Shown here: positions 1-5,552 of the stretch, one piece after another
How the letters are laid out: each line of letters begins with the position of its first letter
Position numbering within the stretch: the stretch's first letter is position 1
Source of the DNA: Candidatus Heimdallarchaeota archaeon
Lineage (GTDB): Archaea; Asgardarchaeota; Heimdallarchaeia; Heimdallarchaeales; Kariarchaeaceae
Length of the DNA stretch: 8,658 nt
Direction: 5' to 3'
Assembly: GCA_029882335.1 (NCBI GenBank)
Contig: JAOUKW010000164.1
Span: 1-8,658, forward strand
Program-made: the position numbers and the translations under genes
Notes under the pieces: model-generated
Told to the model about the DNA's origin: nothing
The model's database searches: none
The model's input: only the letters and a program-made list of their open reading frames with translations

Positions 1-64
1 TTGAGCAAATTAAAGTTAGGAGTTTCATATTTACAGGATTGTCTTCAATTAGTAATAATTTCAT
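1..64 (-). CDS. Response regulator receiver domain, N-terminal fragment (runs off left edge)
   Basis: Reading leftwards from an ATG at 64-62, the frame stays open to the window edge and gives 21 residues, MKLLLIEDNPVNMKLLTLIC and one more. This is the classic start of a CheY-like receiver: a hydrophobic first strand, then the acidic pair E7-D8 of the Mg2+ pocket and the DNPxNxxLL helix start typical of hybrid or stand-alone response regulators. The phosphorylated Asp, the conserved Thr/Ser and the Lys lie beyond the edge, so any output domain is unknown. An AGGT lies about 9 nt upstream of the ATG. The gene points the same way as truD but is 127 bp from it, so it probably has its own promoter. 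The fragment is short, but the motif is very characteristic. Confidence 0.72.
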   Translation of the reverse strand, partial: MKLLLIEDNPVNMKLLTLICS

Positions 65-130
65 GAATTGGATACCTACTATGAAACGTATTAGGTTTTA
101 TCATATTTACCTTGATCGATTTGATCTACG

Positions 131-139
131 TTATATACT
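131..139 (-). promoter_or_regulatory. Possible TATA box for the left-edge response regulator
   Basis: On the minus strand this reads AGTATATAA, in an AT-rich gap between the truD stop (192) and the receiver start (64). Spacing predicts a start site near 109 and a leader of about 45 nt that contains an AGGT. A weaker TATA-like run lies nearer 100-110. In such AT-rich DNA the assignment is tentative. Confidence 0.3.
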
Positions 140-191
140 AATTTTATTACAAATTACCATTTAAAAATTATTATTATGGATAATTAAATAG

Positions 192-1358
192 TTAAAAATA
201 ATTAATTATGGGGGATTTCATTAGCTCTCGTAGTATTGTAGTTGCATAACTTCCAGGAGGTAATCTAAAATTTAGTTGCATTGTATCATCGTTAATAATA
301 TGATTCCAAAACATGGGATATACCCATAAAAACCGACTAGTGTGTCGAATTGCTTTTAATTCATGAAATTTAAGAGAATTTATTTCAAATACATCTTTCC
401 AGATGTGGTTCAGTGGTTTAATCCACTTATTTGATGGTAATGCAATTTCAATGTTATTTTCAATTTCTCTCTCACCTGCTAAGAGTTGATCTAATTGGTA
501 TCTTTGACTGAGATATTGATTTGTTAAAAATGAAATAAAAGCAGATTTGAATATGTTCTGCAAAAAAATAGGAAAAATTTGAATTACAGACTTATTAATT
601 GTTTTTTGTTTAATTAAATATTTCAAAAGCAATTTTTCCAATAATGGTATATTATACCATTCCTTCAATAATAATTCAGGATCTCTTGTATCTCTCCACA
701 TTTTTCTATAGATTTCATCACTACTTATGGATTTATATCCTAGGAATGCATTGACTATGTTTTCATAGTCATTATTGAGGATATATCTACCTATTTTTGC
801 AGAAATTGGTCTAGTTCCCCCAAATCTCTGATATCCATAATAATTTACTATACCTGCCTCGACTATCTTTTGAAACTCATTCATATAATCATTTGATGGT
901 TTGGCATAATTTCTAATTATGATCTCAAAATTATTTCCTGCACTATTTCCCGGATATACTTTTTCTCTTCTATAATGAAATTTACTAAATTCAATGTGTG
1001 AAGTTGGTTGGATTGGATCACTGGGTATTTGTTGAGGTTGAAACACAGAAAATAATTGATAGGTTTCTGCGTTTGAATCCTTTATTCCAGCAGTAGAGAT
1101 ATCCTTTTCATCTACTCTAAATAACTTGCTAATATAATTAACTAGTTTAACATGGTCAATACCTTTTTTCCAAGCAACACCAGTAAGGAATAATCCATTT
1201 TCTTCAGATGAACTGACCTCAAAACTGGAAACTGGTATTCCCGAGGTTGCATCGATCTCATCTACTAGAAAATCATTTGATTTAGTTTTAATTTGACCTC
1301 CAATTCCATTTTTTTGCCACTGATAATTTGATAAACCATAATCACTCTCATCAATCAT
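192..1358 (-). CDS. truD: tRNA pseudouridine synthase D (TruD/Pus7 family)
   Basis: 388 aa. TruD/Pus7 enzymes isomerise a specific uridine in tRNA to pseudouridine (U13 in the bacterial enzyme, U13/U35 for Pus7). The catalytic loop is AGIKDSNAETYQ at about residues 90-101, with D94 in the place of the catalytic Asp. The second family signature, NYYGYQRFG, is at 172-180, and the C-terminal signature LPPGSYATTILRELMK is at 366-381. Between them lies the family's inserted domain, rich in Lys, Ile and Leu. The length is normal for an archaeal TruD. The start ATG at 1358 is supported by AAGGTG 5 nt upstream, which lies just after the pth2 stop. The gene is 12 bp downstream of pth2 and very likely co-transcribed with it. 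The Arg/His usual after Lys-Asp in the catalytic loop is Ser here, a mild deviation. Confidence 0.93.
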   Translation of the reverse strand: MIDESDYGLSNYQWQKNGIGGQIKTKSNDFLVDEIDATSGIPVSSFEVSSSEENGLFLTGVAWKKGIDHVKLVNYISKLFRVDEKDISTAGIKDSNAETYQLFSVFQPQQIPSDPIQPTSHIEFSKFHYRREKVYPGNSAGNNFEIIIRNYAKPSNDYMNEFQKIVEAGIVNYYGYQRFGGTRPISAKIGRYILNNDYENIVNAFLGYKSISSDEIYRKMWRDTRDPELLLKEWYNIPLLEKLLLKYLIKQKTINKSVIQIFPIFLQNIFKSAFISFLTNQYLSQRYQLDQLLAGEREIENNIEIALPSNKWIKPLNHIWKDVFEINSLKFHELKAIRHTSRFLWVYPMFWNHIINDDTMQLNFRLPPGSYATTILRELMKSPIINYF

Positions 1359-1370
1359 GATTGCACCTTA

Positions 1371-1748
1371 TTATAATAGAGAAAGTGATTTGGTTATTGG
1401 ATCAATTAGACTATCCGGTGCTGGTCCAATAGCCGCTGCTGTTGCTGTTCCCGGTGCAAGTTGTGTATGTCCTGCATCATTAATAAAAGCTCGTGGTAAT
1501 TTATTCCTAACTGCAATTTGAAATAATTGCTCTAGTTCTCCCTCTGAATTAACTTTTACTACTATTTTCTTCATTCCTATCCTCATCCACGCATCAAACC
1601 ACGTCGAATTGTTTTTTTTGGCATTTAATGAAGCAATCACAGAGGCATGAGACGCTTGGGCTGCAATCTTACCTTTACCCATCTTCAAATCATTTCTAAT
1701 AATTATTACTTGTTTATATTCAAACATAACCTCACTTTTTTTTCCCAT
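1371..1748 (-). CDS. pth2: Peptidyl-tRNA hydrolase, archaeal/eukaryotic type (Pth2)
   Basis: Pth2 releases peptides from prematurely dissociated peptidyl-tRNA so that the tRNA can be reused. Family hallmarks are in order: YKQVIIIRNDLKMGKGKIAAQ leading into SHA, the W..GMKKIVVKV strand, the DAGHTQL loop, and PGTATAAAIGPAP followed by a terminal ID..T segment. From the chosen ATG the protein is 125 aa, close to the usual 115-120. The frame could also begin at a TTG at 1766 (131 aa) or an ATG at 1727 (118 aa). The ATG at 1727 has GAGGT only one base upstream, too close to act as a ribosome site. I chose 1748 because a TATA-like TAAAAATAA at 1779-1787 predicts a transcript starting around 1757. 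The gene is the first of a pth2-truD pair and is divergent from the reductase gene. Confidence 0.92.
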   Translation of the reverse strand: MGKKSEVMFEYKQVIIIRNDLKMGKGKIAAQASHASVIASLNAKKNNSTWFDAWMRIGMKKIVVKVNSEGELEQLFQIAVRNKLPRAFINDAGHTQLAPGTATAAAIGPAPDSLIDPITKSLSLL

Positions 1749-1854
1749 ATCTATTTCAATTTTCAATCTATTTTCAAGTTATTTTTAGCAAACAAACAAA
1801 TGGGTGAATTTGAGAGATAAATTCTAATAAAAATAAATGAATAAATATCATAGA

Positions 1855-1862
1855 CTATATAT
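1855..1862 (+). promoter_or_regulatory. TATA box for the reductase gene (leaderless start)
   Basis: CTATATAT is centred about 26 bp upstream of the GTG at 1885. This is the archaeal TATA-to-start-site distance, so transcription would begin at or next to the start codon. No Shine-Dalgarno sequence is visible before the GTG, which fits a leaderless mRNA. Confidence 0.55.
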
Positions 1863-1884
1863 TGTTAAAAAATAAGAATTAATC

Positions 1885-3108
1885 GTGGAAAATAGTTTTG
1901 ATGCAATTGTTATAGGTGGCTCTGCAAATGGATCTCAAGTAGCAAATGTAATTGCATCTAAAGGACATAAAGTGGCTGTAATTGAAGAACACCCTACAAC
2001 TGGATTACCCGAGCACTGTTCAGGTTTATTTTCTTATTATGGATTAGAACGATTGGATTGTATGCCACCGAGCGATATTATTTTTAACGATGATATATAT
2101 GGTTCACGAATCGTATCTCCAAATGGAAAAATACTAACTGTAAAAAAACCAAATAAACATGCAATTGTATGTGATCGAGCTGCTTTTGATCGATTTTTAC
2201 TTGATCGTGCAATTCAGAATGGTTGTGAAGTGTTCCAACCTTATCGTGCAGTAGATGCTACAAGAAAAGATGGAAAGGTAATTGTAAACATTAGAAATAG
2301 TGATGGTGATATAACTCAATTAACCACCTCTCTATTGATTTCTGCAGAGGGGATCCGTGGTGAAATTGCCACTCAATTGGGAATTCCTGAGGCAAGTAAT
2401 CAAAGATTAGTAAATGCAGCTCAATTTTATATGAATGGGCTTAATGAAGTTGATCCTCAACTTGTCGAAGTTTATCAATCACAACAATGGGCAACTAATT
2501 TTTTTGCATGGGTAATTCCAATGTCTGATGATTCAGCAAAAGTAGGATTAGGAACTTCAAATAAACATGCTTCAAAAGAACTAGAAAAGATGATTTCCAC
2601 TCATCCCGTTTTAAAAGAAAGATGTGATGGTGCAGAAATCCGAAGAAAAACAGCTGGTCGTATCCCGATTTCAGGTCCGATTAAAAGAAGTTATGCTGAT
2701 AATTTACTTCTCACGGGTGATGTTGCAGGACAAACAAAACCCACAACCGGTGGTGGTGTAATTCTTGGTGGTATTGCAGCTCAAATCGCCGGAAATGTTG
2801 CTTCTGATAGTATTAAAAATAATCAATTCCAAGCACAACATCTGAAAAAATATGAAAAATTATGGAAAAAGGAAATTCATTCTAATTTGAAGAAAATGCA
2901 ATTAGTCCGAAATTATATGAATCGCTTGTCTGATAATGAAGTAAATCAATTTTTTAGCAGACTTGAAACAAAAGGTGTGTTAAAAGATATTGAAGAATTA
3001 GGTCATGTTGATAATCAAGGAGTATTAGTAAAAAAATTTATGAGAACTCTGTCTCTTTATCCATTTTATATTAAAACATCAGTGAAATTAATTAAAAGTA
3101 TGATCTAG
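1885..3108 (+). CDS. Geranylgeranyl reductase family FAD-dependent oxidoreductase
   Basis: 407 aa, p-hydroxybenzoate-hydroxylase-like flavoprotein fold. In archaea this family saturates the isoprenoid chains of ether membrane lipids, using FAD and a reduced electron donor. An N-terminal dinucleotide-binding strand-turn-helix (residues 6-35) ends in VAVIEE. LPEHCSGLFS at 41-50 carries the Cys (C45) of the family's P-x-x-C-x-G motif. DRAAFDRFL is at 97-105. The second FAD motif, LLLTGDVAGQTKPTTGGGV at 274-292, holds G278-D279 and the TTGGG loop. The first glycine motif is unusual: GGSANG at 11-16 has Ser where GxGxxG has its second Gly. The start is a GTG with a TATA box at leaderless distance. 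The reductase may act on archaeal phospholipids, but related paralogues reduce other prenyl compounds, so the substrate is inferred. Its stop overlaps the moaE stop tail to tail. Confidence 0.85.
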   Translation: MENSFDAIVIGGSANGSQVANVIASKGHKVAVIEEHPTTGLPEHCSGLFSYYGLERLDCMPPSDIIFNDDIYGSRIVSPNGKILTVKKPNKHAIVCDRAAFDRFLLDRAIQNGCEVFQPYRAVDATRKDGKVIVNIRNSDGDITQLTTSLLISAEGIRGEIATQLGIPEASNQRLVNAAQFYMNGLNEVDPQLVEVYQSQQWATNFFAWVIPMSDDSAKVGLGTSNKHASKELEKMISTHPVLKERCDGAEIRRKTAGRIPISGPIKRSYADNLLLTGDVAGQTKPTTGGGVILGGIAAQIAGNVASDSIKNNQFQAQHLKKYEKLWKKEIHSNLKKMQLVRNYMNRLSDNEVNQFFSRLETKGVLKDIEELGHVDNQGVLVKKFMRTLSLYPFYIKTSVKLIKSMI

Positions 3109-3545
3109 ACTTTAGATGCTGTTGTAATCCAATTTGAACTTCCATCAGCATAAATTTCTTTTTTCCACACTGGGCTTCCTTGTTTATAGGCTAAAATTGC
3201 CTCTTCCAATGCTACAAATGCTTCTTTCCGATGAATTGATTTAATAACAATATACACAATTGGATCACCAATATTCAAATATCCAGTTAAATGAACAATT
3301 CCAATATTTATCAAATTATGATTATTTAATATTTTTTTTGCTATTTCCTGCATTGTATCATTTGCTCGCTCCTCCCATGCTTCAACTTCTAATGCAACCA
3401 CGGTTTTATCTGATTTATCTGATATTTGTCTTACTATTCCTGTAAATGTTGTAATTGCTCCAATATCATCATCTTTATCAAATGAATTAATAATTTCTTC
3501 AATATTTATTGATCCAGATGGCACTACTTTACCTAAATAATTCAT
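3105..3545 (-). CDS. moaE: Molybdopterin synthase catalytic (large) subunit MoaE
   Basis: 146 aa. With thiocarboxylated MoaD, MoaE inserts two sulfurs into cyclic pyranopterin to make the dithiolene of molybdopterin, for Mo or, as often in archaea, W cofactor. Visible hallmarks are GAITTFTGIVR at 29-39, LEVEAWEERA at 52-61, HLTGYLNIGD at 85-94, SIHRKEAFVALEEAI at 103-117, and the C-terminal YKQGSPVWKKE at 120-130, whose K121 and K128/K129 match the catalytic lysines of E. coli MoaE (K119, K126). The Arg usually following the His at 85 is Leu. The ATG shares its A with the moaB stop (TAATG), indicating translational coupling. No moaD-like small subunit gene lies in the window. It is the last gene of a moaC-moaB-moaE operon, and its stop lies inside the reductase stop tetranucleotide. 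Confidence 0.92.
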   Translation of the reverse strand: MNYLGKVVPSGSINIEEIINSFDKDDDIGAITTFTGIVRQISDKSDKTVVALEVEAWEERANDTMQEIAKKILNNHNLINIGIVHLTGYLNIGDPIVYIVIKSIHRKEAFVALEEAILAYKQGSPVWKKEIYADGSSNWITTASKV

Positions 3546-4063
3546 TATTTTTCCTTCCTCAATAATTGAAGTGTATGAGCAATCATTTCTGAGAGTAATT
3601 CAATTCCTGTAACTGCTGCATTTAAAGAACCTGGTAATGCAACAATTACGCTTTTATTGGTTATTCCAGCAATTGCCCTACTCAATAATCCTTTTCCCCC
3701 AATTTGTTTATAACTTCTCCTTCTAAATTCCTCACCAAATCCTTGTATTTCTTTTTTAATTATTGATTGAACGGCTTCTGTAGTAATATCACGATAATAT
3801 ATTCCTGTACCACCTATAAACACAATTAATGCAACATTATGCAACACATCATCTTCTAATTTTCCTTTTAGTGCCGCAAAATCATCTGGATAGTAGTCTA
3901 AGTTTACAGAATTAAATCCAATATCTGATAACATATCTATTGCTCGTGGTCCTGATAAATCTTCACTTAAATCCGAAATACCACTGAATAATGAATCGGA
4001 TACAATAATAACAGATGCCTTCAGATCTGCTAAAACTAAATCACTATGTTCATCCCAAGGTAT
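3545..4063 (-). CDS. moaB: Molybdopterin adenylyltransferase-like protein MoaB/Mog; start codon unusual (ATA?)
   Basis: MoaB/Mog proteins adenylylate molybdopterin before metal insertion. The domain is complete only if read well upstream of the first ATG (3934): the extra codons give SVIIVSDSLFSG and DLSGPRAIDML, the family's first strand and DxSGP motif. Downstream follow FIGGTGIYYRD, TTEA, GFGEEFRRRSY, LSRAIAG and ALPGS, all MoaB hallmarks. Between the nearest upstream in-frame stop, inside the moaC tail, and 3934 there is no ATG, GTG or TTG. I place the start at ATA (4063-4061) because AAGGAGGG (4079-4072) lies 8 nt before it, giving 172 aa. Alternatives are a +1 frameshift from moaC making a MoaC-MoaB fusion, a kind known in other organisms, or an assembly indel. 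The ATG at 3934 would leave 129 aa without the first strand. The gene is coupled to moaE. The function is fairly sure; the start is not. Confidence 0.8.
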   Translation of the reverse strand: MPWDEHSDLVLADLKASVIIVSDSLFSGISDLSEDLSGPRAIDMLSDIGFNSVNLDYYPDDFAALKGKLEDDVLHNVALIVFIGGTGIYYRDITTEAVQSIIKKEIQGFGEEFRRRSYKQIGGKGLLSRAIAGITNKSVIVALPGSLNAAVTGIELLSEMIAHTLQLLRKEK

Positions 4064-4064
4064 G

Positions 4065-4526
4065 CTAGAGTCCCTCCTTTCTTTTTTCTATTACACGAAT
4101 ATCTGTTATTTTCATCTTATTATAACTTCCATCTTTCTTCTTTTCATACCTTTTTGATAGATCAAATATTGCTAATAATCCATTCATTACTGCTGCCACC
4201 GCTTCAATTTCTATTCCTGTTTTATCATGAGTATTTACAGTTACTCTACATGTAATTCCATTATCAATGAATTCGAATGTTGGATGTACATAGTTTATTT
4301 TGATGGGATGACACATAAAAACCATTTCAGAGGTCTTCTTAGCACCAACTATTGCAGCGAGTTTAGCATTTTCGAGTACATCTCCTTTTGGATTTGTTTT
4401 ATTTATTATCGCATCCAAAGCTTCTGTACATAAGAAGATTGAACCTTCTGCTGTCGCAGTACGATTCATAACCGGTTTTCTAGAAATATCAACCATTCCA
4501 TCATTTTGAGAGGGAGGGATTTCCAT
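4065..4526 (-). CDS. moaC: Cyclic pyranopterin monophosphate synthase MoaC
   Basis: 153 aa. MoaC converts the MoaA product, a cyclic-dihydro-GTP derivative, into cyclic pyranopterin monophosphate in molybdenum/tungsten cofactor synthesis. Key features are MVDISRKP at 11-18, PKGDV at 46-50 (K47), GAKKTSEMVFMCHP at 61-74 with the invariant CHP, DKTGIEIEAVAAV at 101-113 with paired glutamates E106 and E108, and FDLSK at 121-125 with D122 and K125. These match the known active-site set. The ATG at 4526 is preferred over the in-frame ATG at 4496 because a TATA box sits 25 bp upstream, so the message would be leaderless. It is the first gene of the cofactor operon. Its tail, GAGGGACTCTAG, contains the ribosome site used by the next gene. 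No moaA is seen in the window. Confidence 0.93.
   Translation of the reverse strand: MEIPPSQNDGMVDISRKPVMNRTATAEGSIFLCTEALDAIINKTNPKGDVLENAKLAAIVGAKKTSEMVFMCHPIKINYVHPTFEFIDNGITCRVTVNTHDKTGIEIEAVAAVMNGLLAIFDLSKRYEKKKDGSYNKMKITDIRVIEKRKEGL
4072..4079 (-). promoter_or_regulatory. Strong Shine-Dalgarno sequence at the moaC-moaB junction
   Basis: AAGGAGGG on the minus strand, inside the last codons of moaC. Eight bases (actctagc, including the moaC TAG) separate it from the ATA proposed as the moaB start. It would be an ideal site if ATA initiates. It also lies just before CTC-TAG-C, an arrangement like the bacterial RF2 +1 frameshift site, so it could instead stimulate frameshifting. Confidence 0.6.
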
Positions 4527-4547
4527 AATTAAATTATGTTAAGTTAG

Positions 4548-4554
4548 TATAAAA
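4548..4554 (-). promoter_or_regulatory. TATA box of the moaC-moaB-moaE operon
   Basis: TTTTATA on the minus strand, centred 25 bp upstream of the moaC ATG at 4526. This predicts a leaderless mRNA and settles the choice between the two in-frame ATGs. The upstream flank is AT-rich, and no clear BRE could be separated from background. Confidence 0.5.
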
Positions 4555-4668
4555 CTTTCCTGAGTATGGCTAATATAAATAAACTAAGATTCAATAATTT
4601 TGTAAAATATATAGTATAGTTTGAACAAGTGAAGCAAAATTTAATTCAAAATAAAATCTATCCAAAAT

Positions 4669-4866
4669 ATGGACAATGAAGAAAAAATCCCTAAAAGATT
4701 AAATACAGAACATCTGTTATCTATTCAGTTGGAGGGATATGAAGTGTTAGAGAAGGAAGTAAAAATCTCAGGTAATTCTGGAAGAGTTTATTTACCAAGC
4801 AGTTGGATTGGTGGAATTGTAAAAATTGTTCGTGTGACTCCATTAGATAACTTATCTGATAATTAA
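4669..4866 (+). CDS. Small protein similar to DUF2080 ("putative transposon-encoded protein"), AbrB-like
   Basis: 65 aa. The core LEGYEVLEKEVKISGNSG followed by RVYLPSSWIG and then VKIVRV (roughly residues 21-56) matches the archaeal DUF2080 family as I remember it: a charged strand, the S-G-N-S-G-R-V/I-Y-x-P-x-x-W-x-G signature and a closing strand. Despite the database label, these proteins are found as free-standing archaeal genes, and the signature resembles the swapped-hairpin AbrB/SpoVT DNA-binding fold (inference). No transposase or inverted repeats are seen nearby, so there is no sign here of a mobile element. The ATG has no clear ribosome site; an AAATTTAATT run about 27 bp upstream could be the TATA element. 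The gene ends 4 bp from the cheD stop, tail to tail. It may be an antitoxin or small regulator; the function is unknown. Confidence 0.7.
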   Translation: MDNEEKIPKRLNTEHLLSIQLEGYEVLEKEVKISGNSGRVYLPSSWIGGIVKIVRVTPLDNLSDN

Positions 4867-4870
4867 GACT

Positions 4871-5377
4871 TCATATTTCCTTGGTATTTGATTCGTATCC
4901 TCTTTTAATGCTATAAATTTGAGTTTCAACCTCAAAAGATACAGTTCTACTAACATTGCCTAATACATCTTTGGATACAATATCTATATTGCTTAAATTC
5001 AAAAGTTCAGTTACTGCCTCTACATTTCTTTGACCAATATTTAATCCCAAACCCAAAAGCTGTTTTGTACCAAACATATTGCTACCTCCTGCTAATTTTG
5101 CTTTCATTCTTGATTTCTTTGCACCCATTGAAATTAATAATTTTATCAATTCAGGTACTGCAGTATCTGCATATCTTCCAATTAATTTAAATGATTTAAT
5201 TGAGACCGTTCTAGCCTCTGGGAGTTTTTCAGGAAGGGCTACATGAGCTAAAGCAGCAACTTTTCTATCCTCCTCGTAAATGACTACTCCAACACAACTA
5301 CCTAAGGCTATTGCCTCTAATCTATCTCCCGTTACCCCGGATACAATTTCACCAATATATGCTTTTTTTTGAGTAAT
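4871..5377 (-). CDS. cheD: CheD-type chemoreceptor glutamine deamidase; start codon unusual (ATT?)
   Basis: CheD deamidates receptor glutamines to glutamates and, with CheC, tunes chemotaxis signalling. Read from 5377 the protein is 168 aa and has the whole domain: YIGEIVSG at 7-14, ALGSCVGVVIY with C28, ALAHVALPEKL with H45, RYADTAVPELI, GAKKSRMKAKLAGGSNMF, GLNIGQRN, and IDIVSKDVLGNVSRTVSFE. C28 and H45 match the catalytic Cys and His. The triad Thr of the Thermotoga enzyme appears to be Ala22. After the in-frame TAA at 5380-5378 there is no ATG, GTG or TTG before a TTG at 5149, which would delete both catalytic residues. I therefore place the start at ATT (5377-5375), with AGGTG 7 nt upstream. 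A -1 frameshift or an indel in the A8 run (5363-5370) is the alternative. No other che gene lies in the window. Confidence 0.8.
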   Translation of the reverse strand: MTQKKAYIGEIVSGVTGDRLEAIALGSCVGVVIYEEDRKVAALAHVALPEKLPEARTVSIKSFKLIGRYADTAVPELIKLLISMGAKKSRMKAKLAGGSNMFGTKQLLGLGLNIGQRNVEAVTELLNLSNIDIVSKDVLGNVSRTVSFEVETQIYSIKRGYESNTKEI

Positions 5378-5384
5378 TTATTTA

Positions 5385-5389
5385 CACCT
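5385..5389 (-). promoter_or_regulatory. Shine-Dalgarno sequence before the proposed ATT start of cheD
   Basis: AGGTG on the minus strand, 7 nt before ATT at 5377. It resembles the AAGGTG in front of truD and is complementary to the usual archaeal 16S 3' end. It lies downstream of the start site predicted from the TATA box at 5428-5436, so it would be in the mRNA leader. Confidence 0.5.
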
Positions 5390-5427
5390 GAGCGAATATT
5401 TCCAATTAATGCATAACTCAATTATGG

Positions 5428-5436
5428 ATTATATAG
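5428..5436 (-). promoter_or_regulatory. TATA box for cheD
   Basis: CTATATAAT on the minus strand. It predicts transcription starting near 5406, a leader of roughly 29 nt, then AGGTG and ATT. A start near 5406 would exclude a TTG at 5421 that a frameshift model for cheD needs. Confidence 0.45.
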
Positions 5437-5526
5437 TTTTTGAATAATGATTATTAAATTATAAATAGAAATCATTAAAGATAATTTAGTTTTATTCTTT
5501 AATCAAAAGTTTTATCCACTTTGTTT

Positions 5527-5540
5527 TTATATATATAAAT
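5527..5540 (+). promoter_or_regulatory. TATA box for the kinase-like/response regulator operon
   Basis: A run of alternating T and A (TTATATATATAAAT) lies about 20-26 bp before the two adjacent TTG codons at 5553 and 5556. A GGTAGGT at 5544-5550 follows it. The transcript would start very near the TTG codons, so the GGTAGGT may lie partly or wholly upstream of the mRNA. Confidence 0.45.
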
Positions 5541-5552
5541 AACGGTAGGTAT

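Noticed and set aside
3..164. A plus-strand frame open from the left edge for 53 codons, as if it were the tail of a gene.
   Set aside because: The minus strand of the same stretch encodes a textbook receiver N-terminus beginning at 64, and the plus-strand translation has no recognisable motif.
3260..3445. 61-codon plus-strand frame inside moaE.
   Set aside because: It is antisense to a well-conserved MoaE, has low-complexity Leu/Phe/Tyr content and no motif; it is a shadow frame.
3545..3934. A 129-residue MoaB starting at ATG 3934.
   Set aside because: Conserved MoaB sequence (first strand and DLSGP) continues upstream in frame, so the ATG is internal.
4046..4433. Two plus-strand frames (69 and 68 codons) opposite moaC, one looking membrane-like with Phe/Leu runs.
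   Set aside because: They are antisense to conserved MoaC. The hydrophobic look follows from complementing Lys- and Glu-rich codons.
4669..4866. Insertion sequence or transposon around the DUF2080-like gene.
   Set aside because: No transposase, inverted repeats or target duplication could be found in the flanks.
4871..5149. A 92-residue CheD starting at TTG 5149.
   Set aside because: It would lack the catalytic Cys and His, which are encoded intact upstream in the same frame; full-length CheD from 5377 is far more likely.
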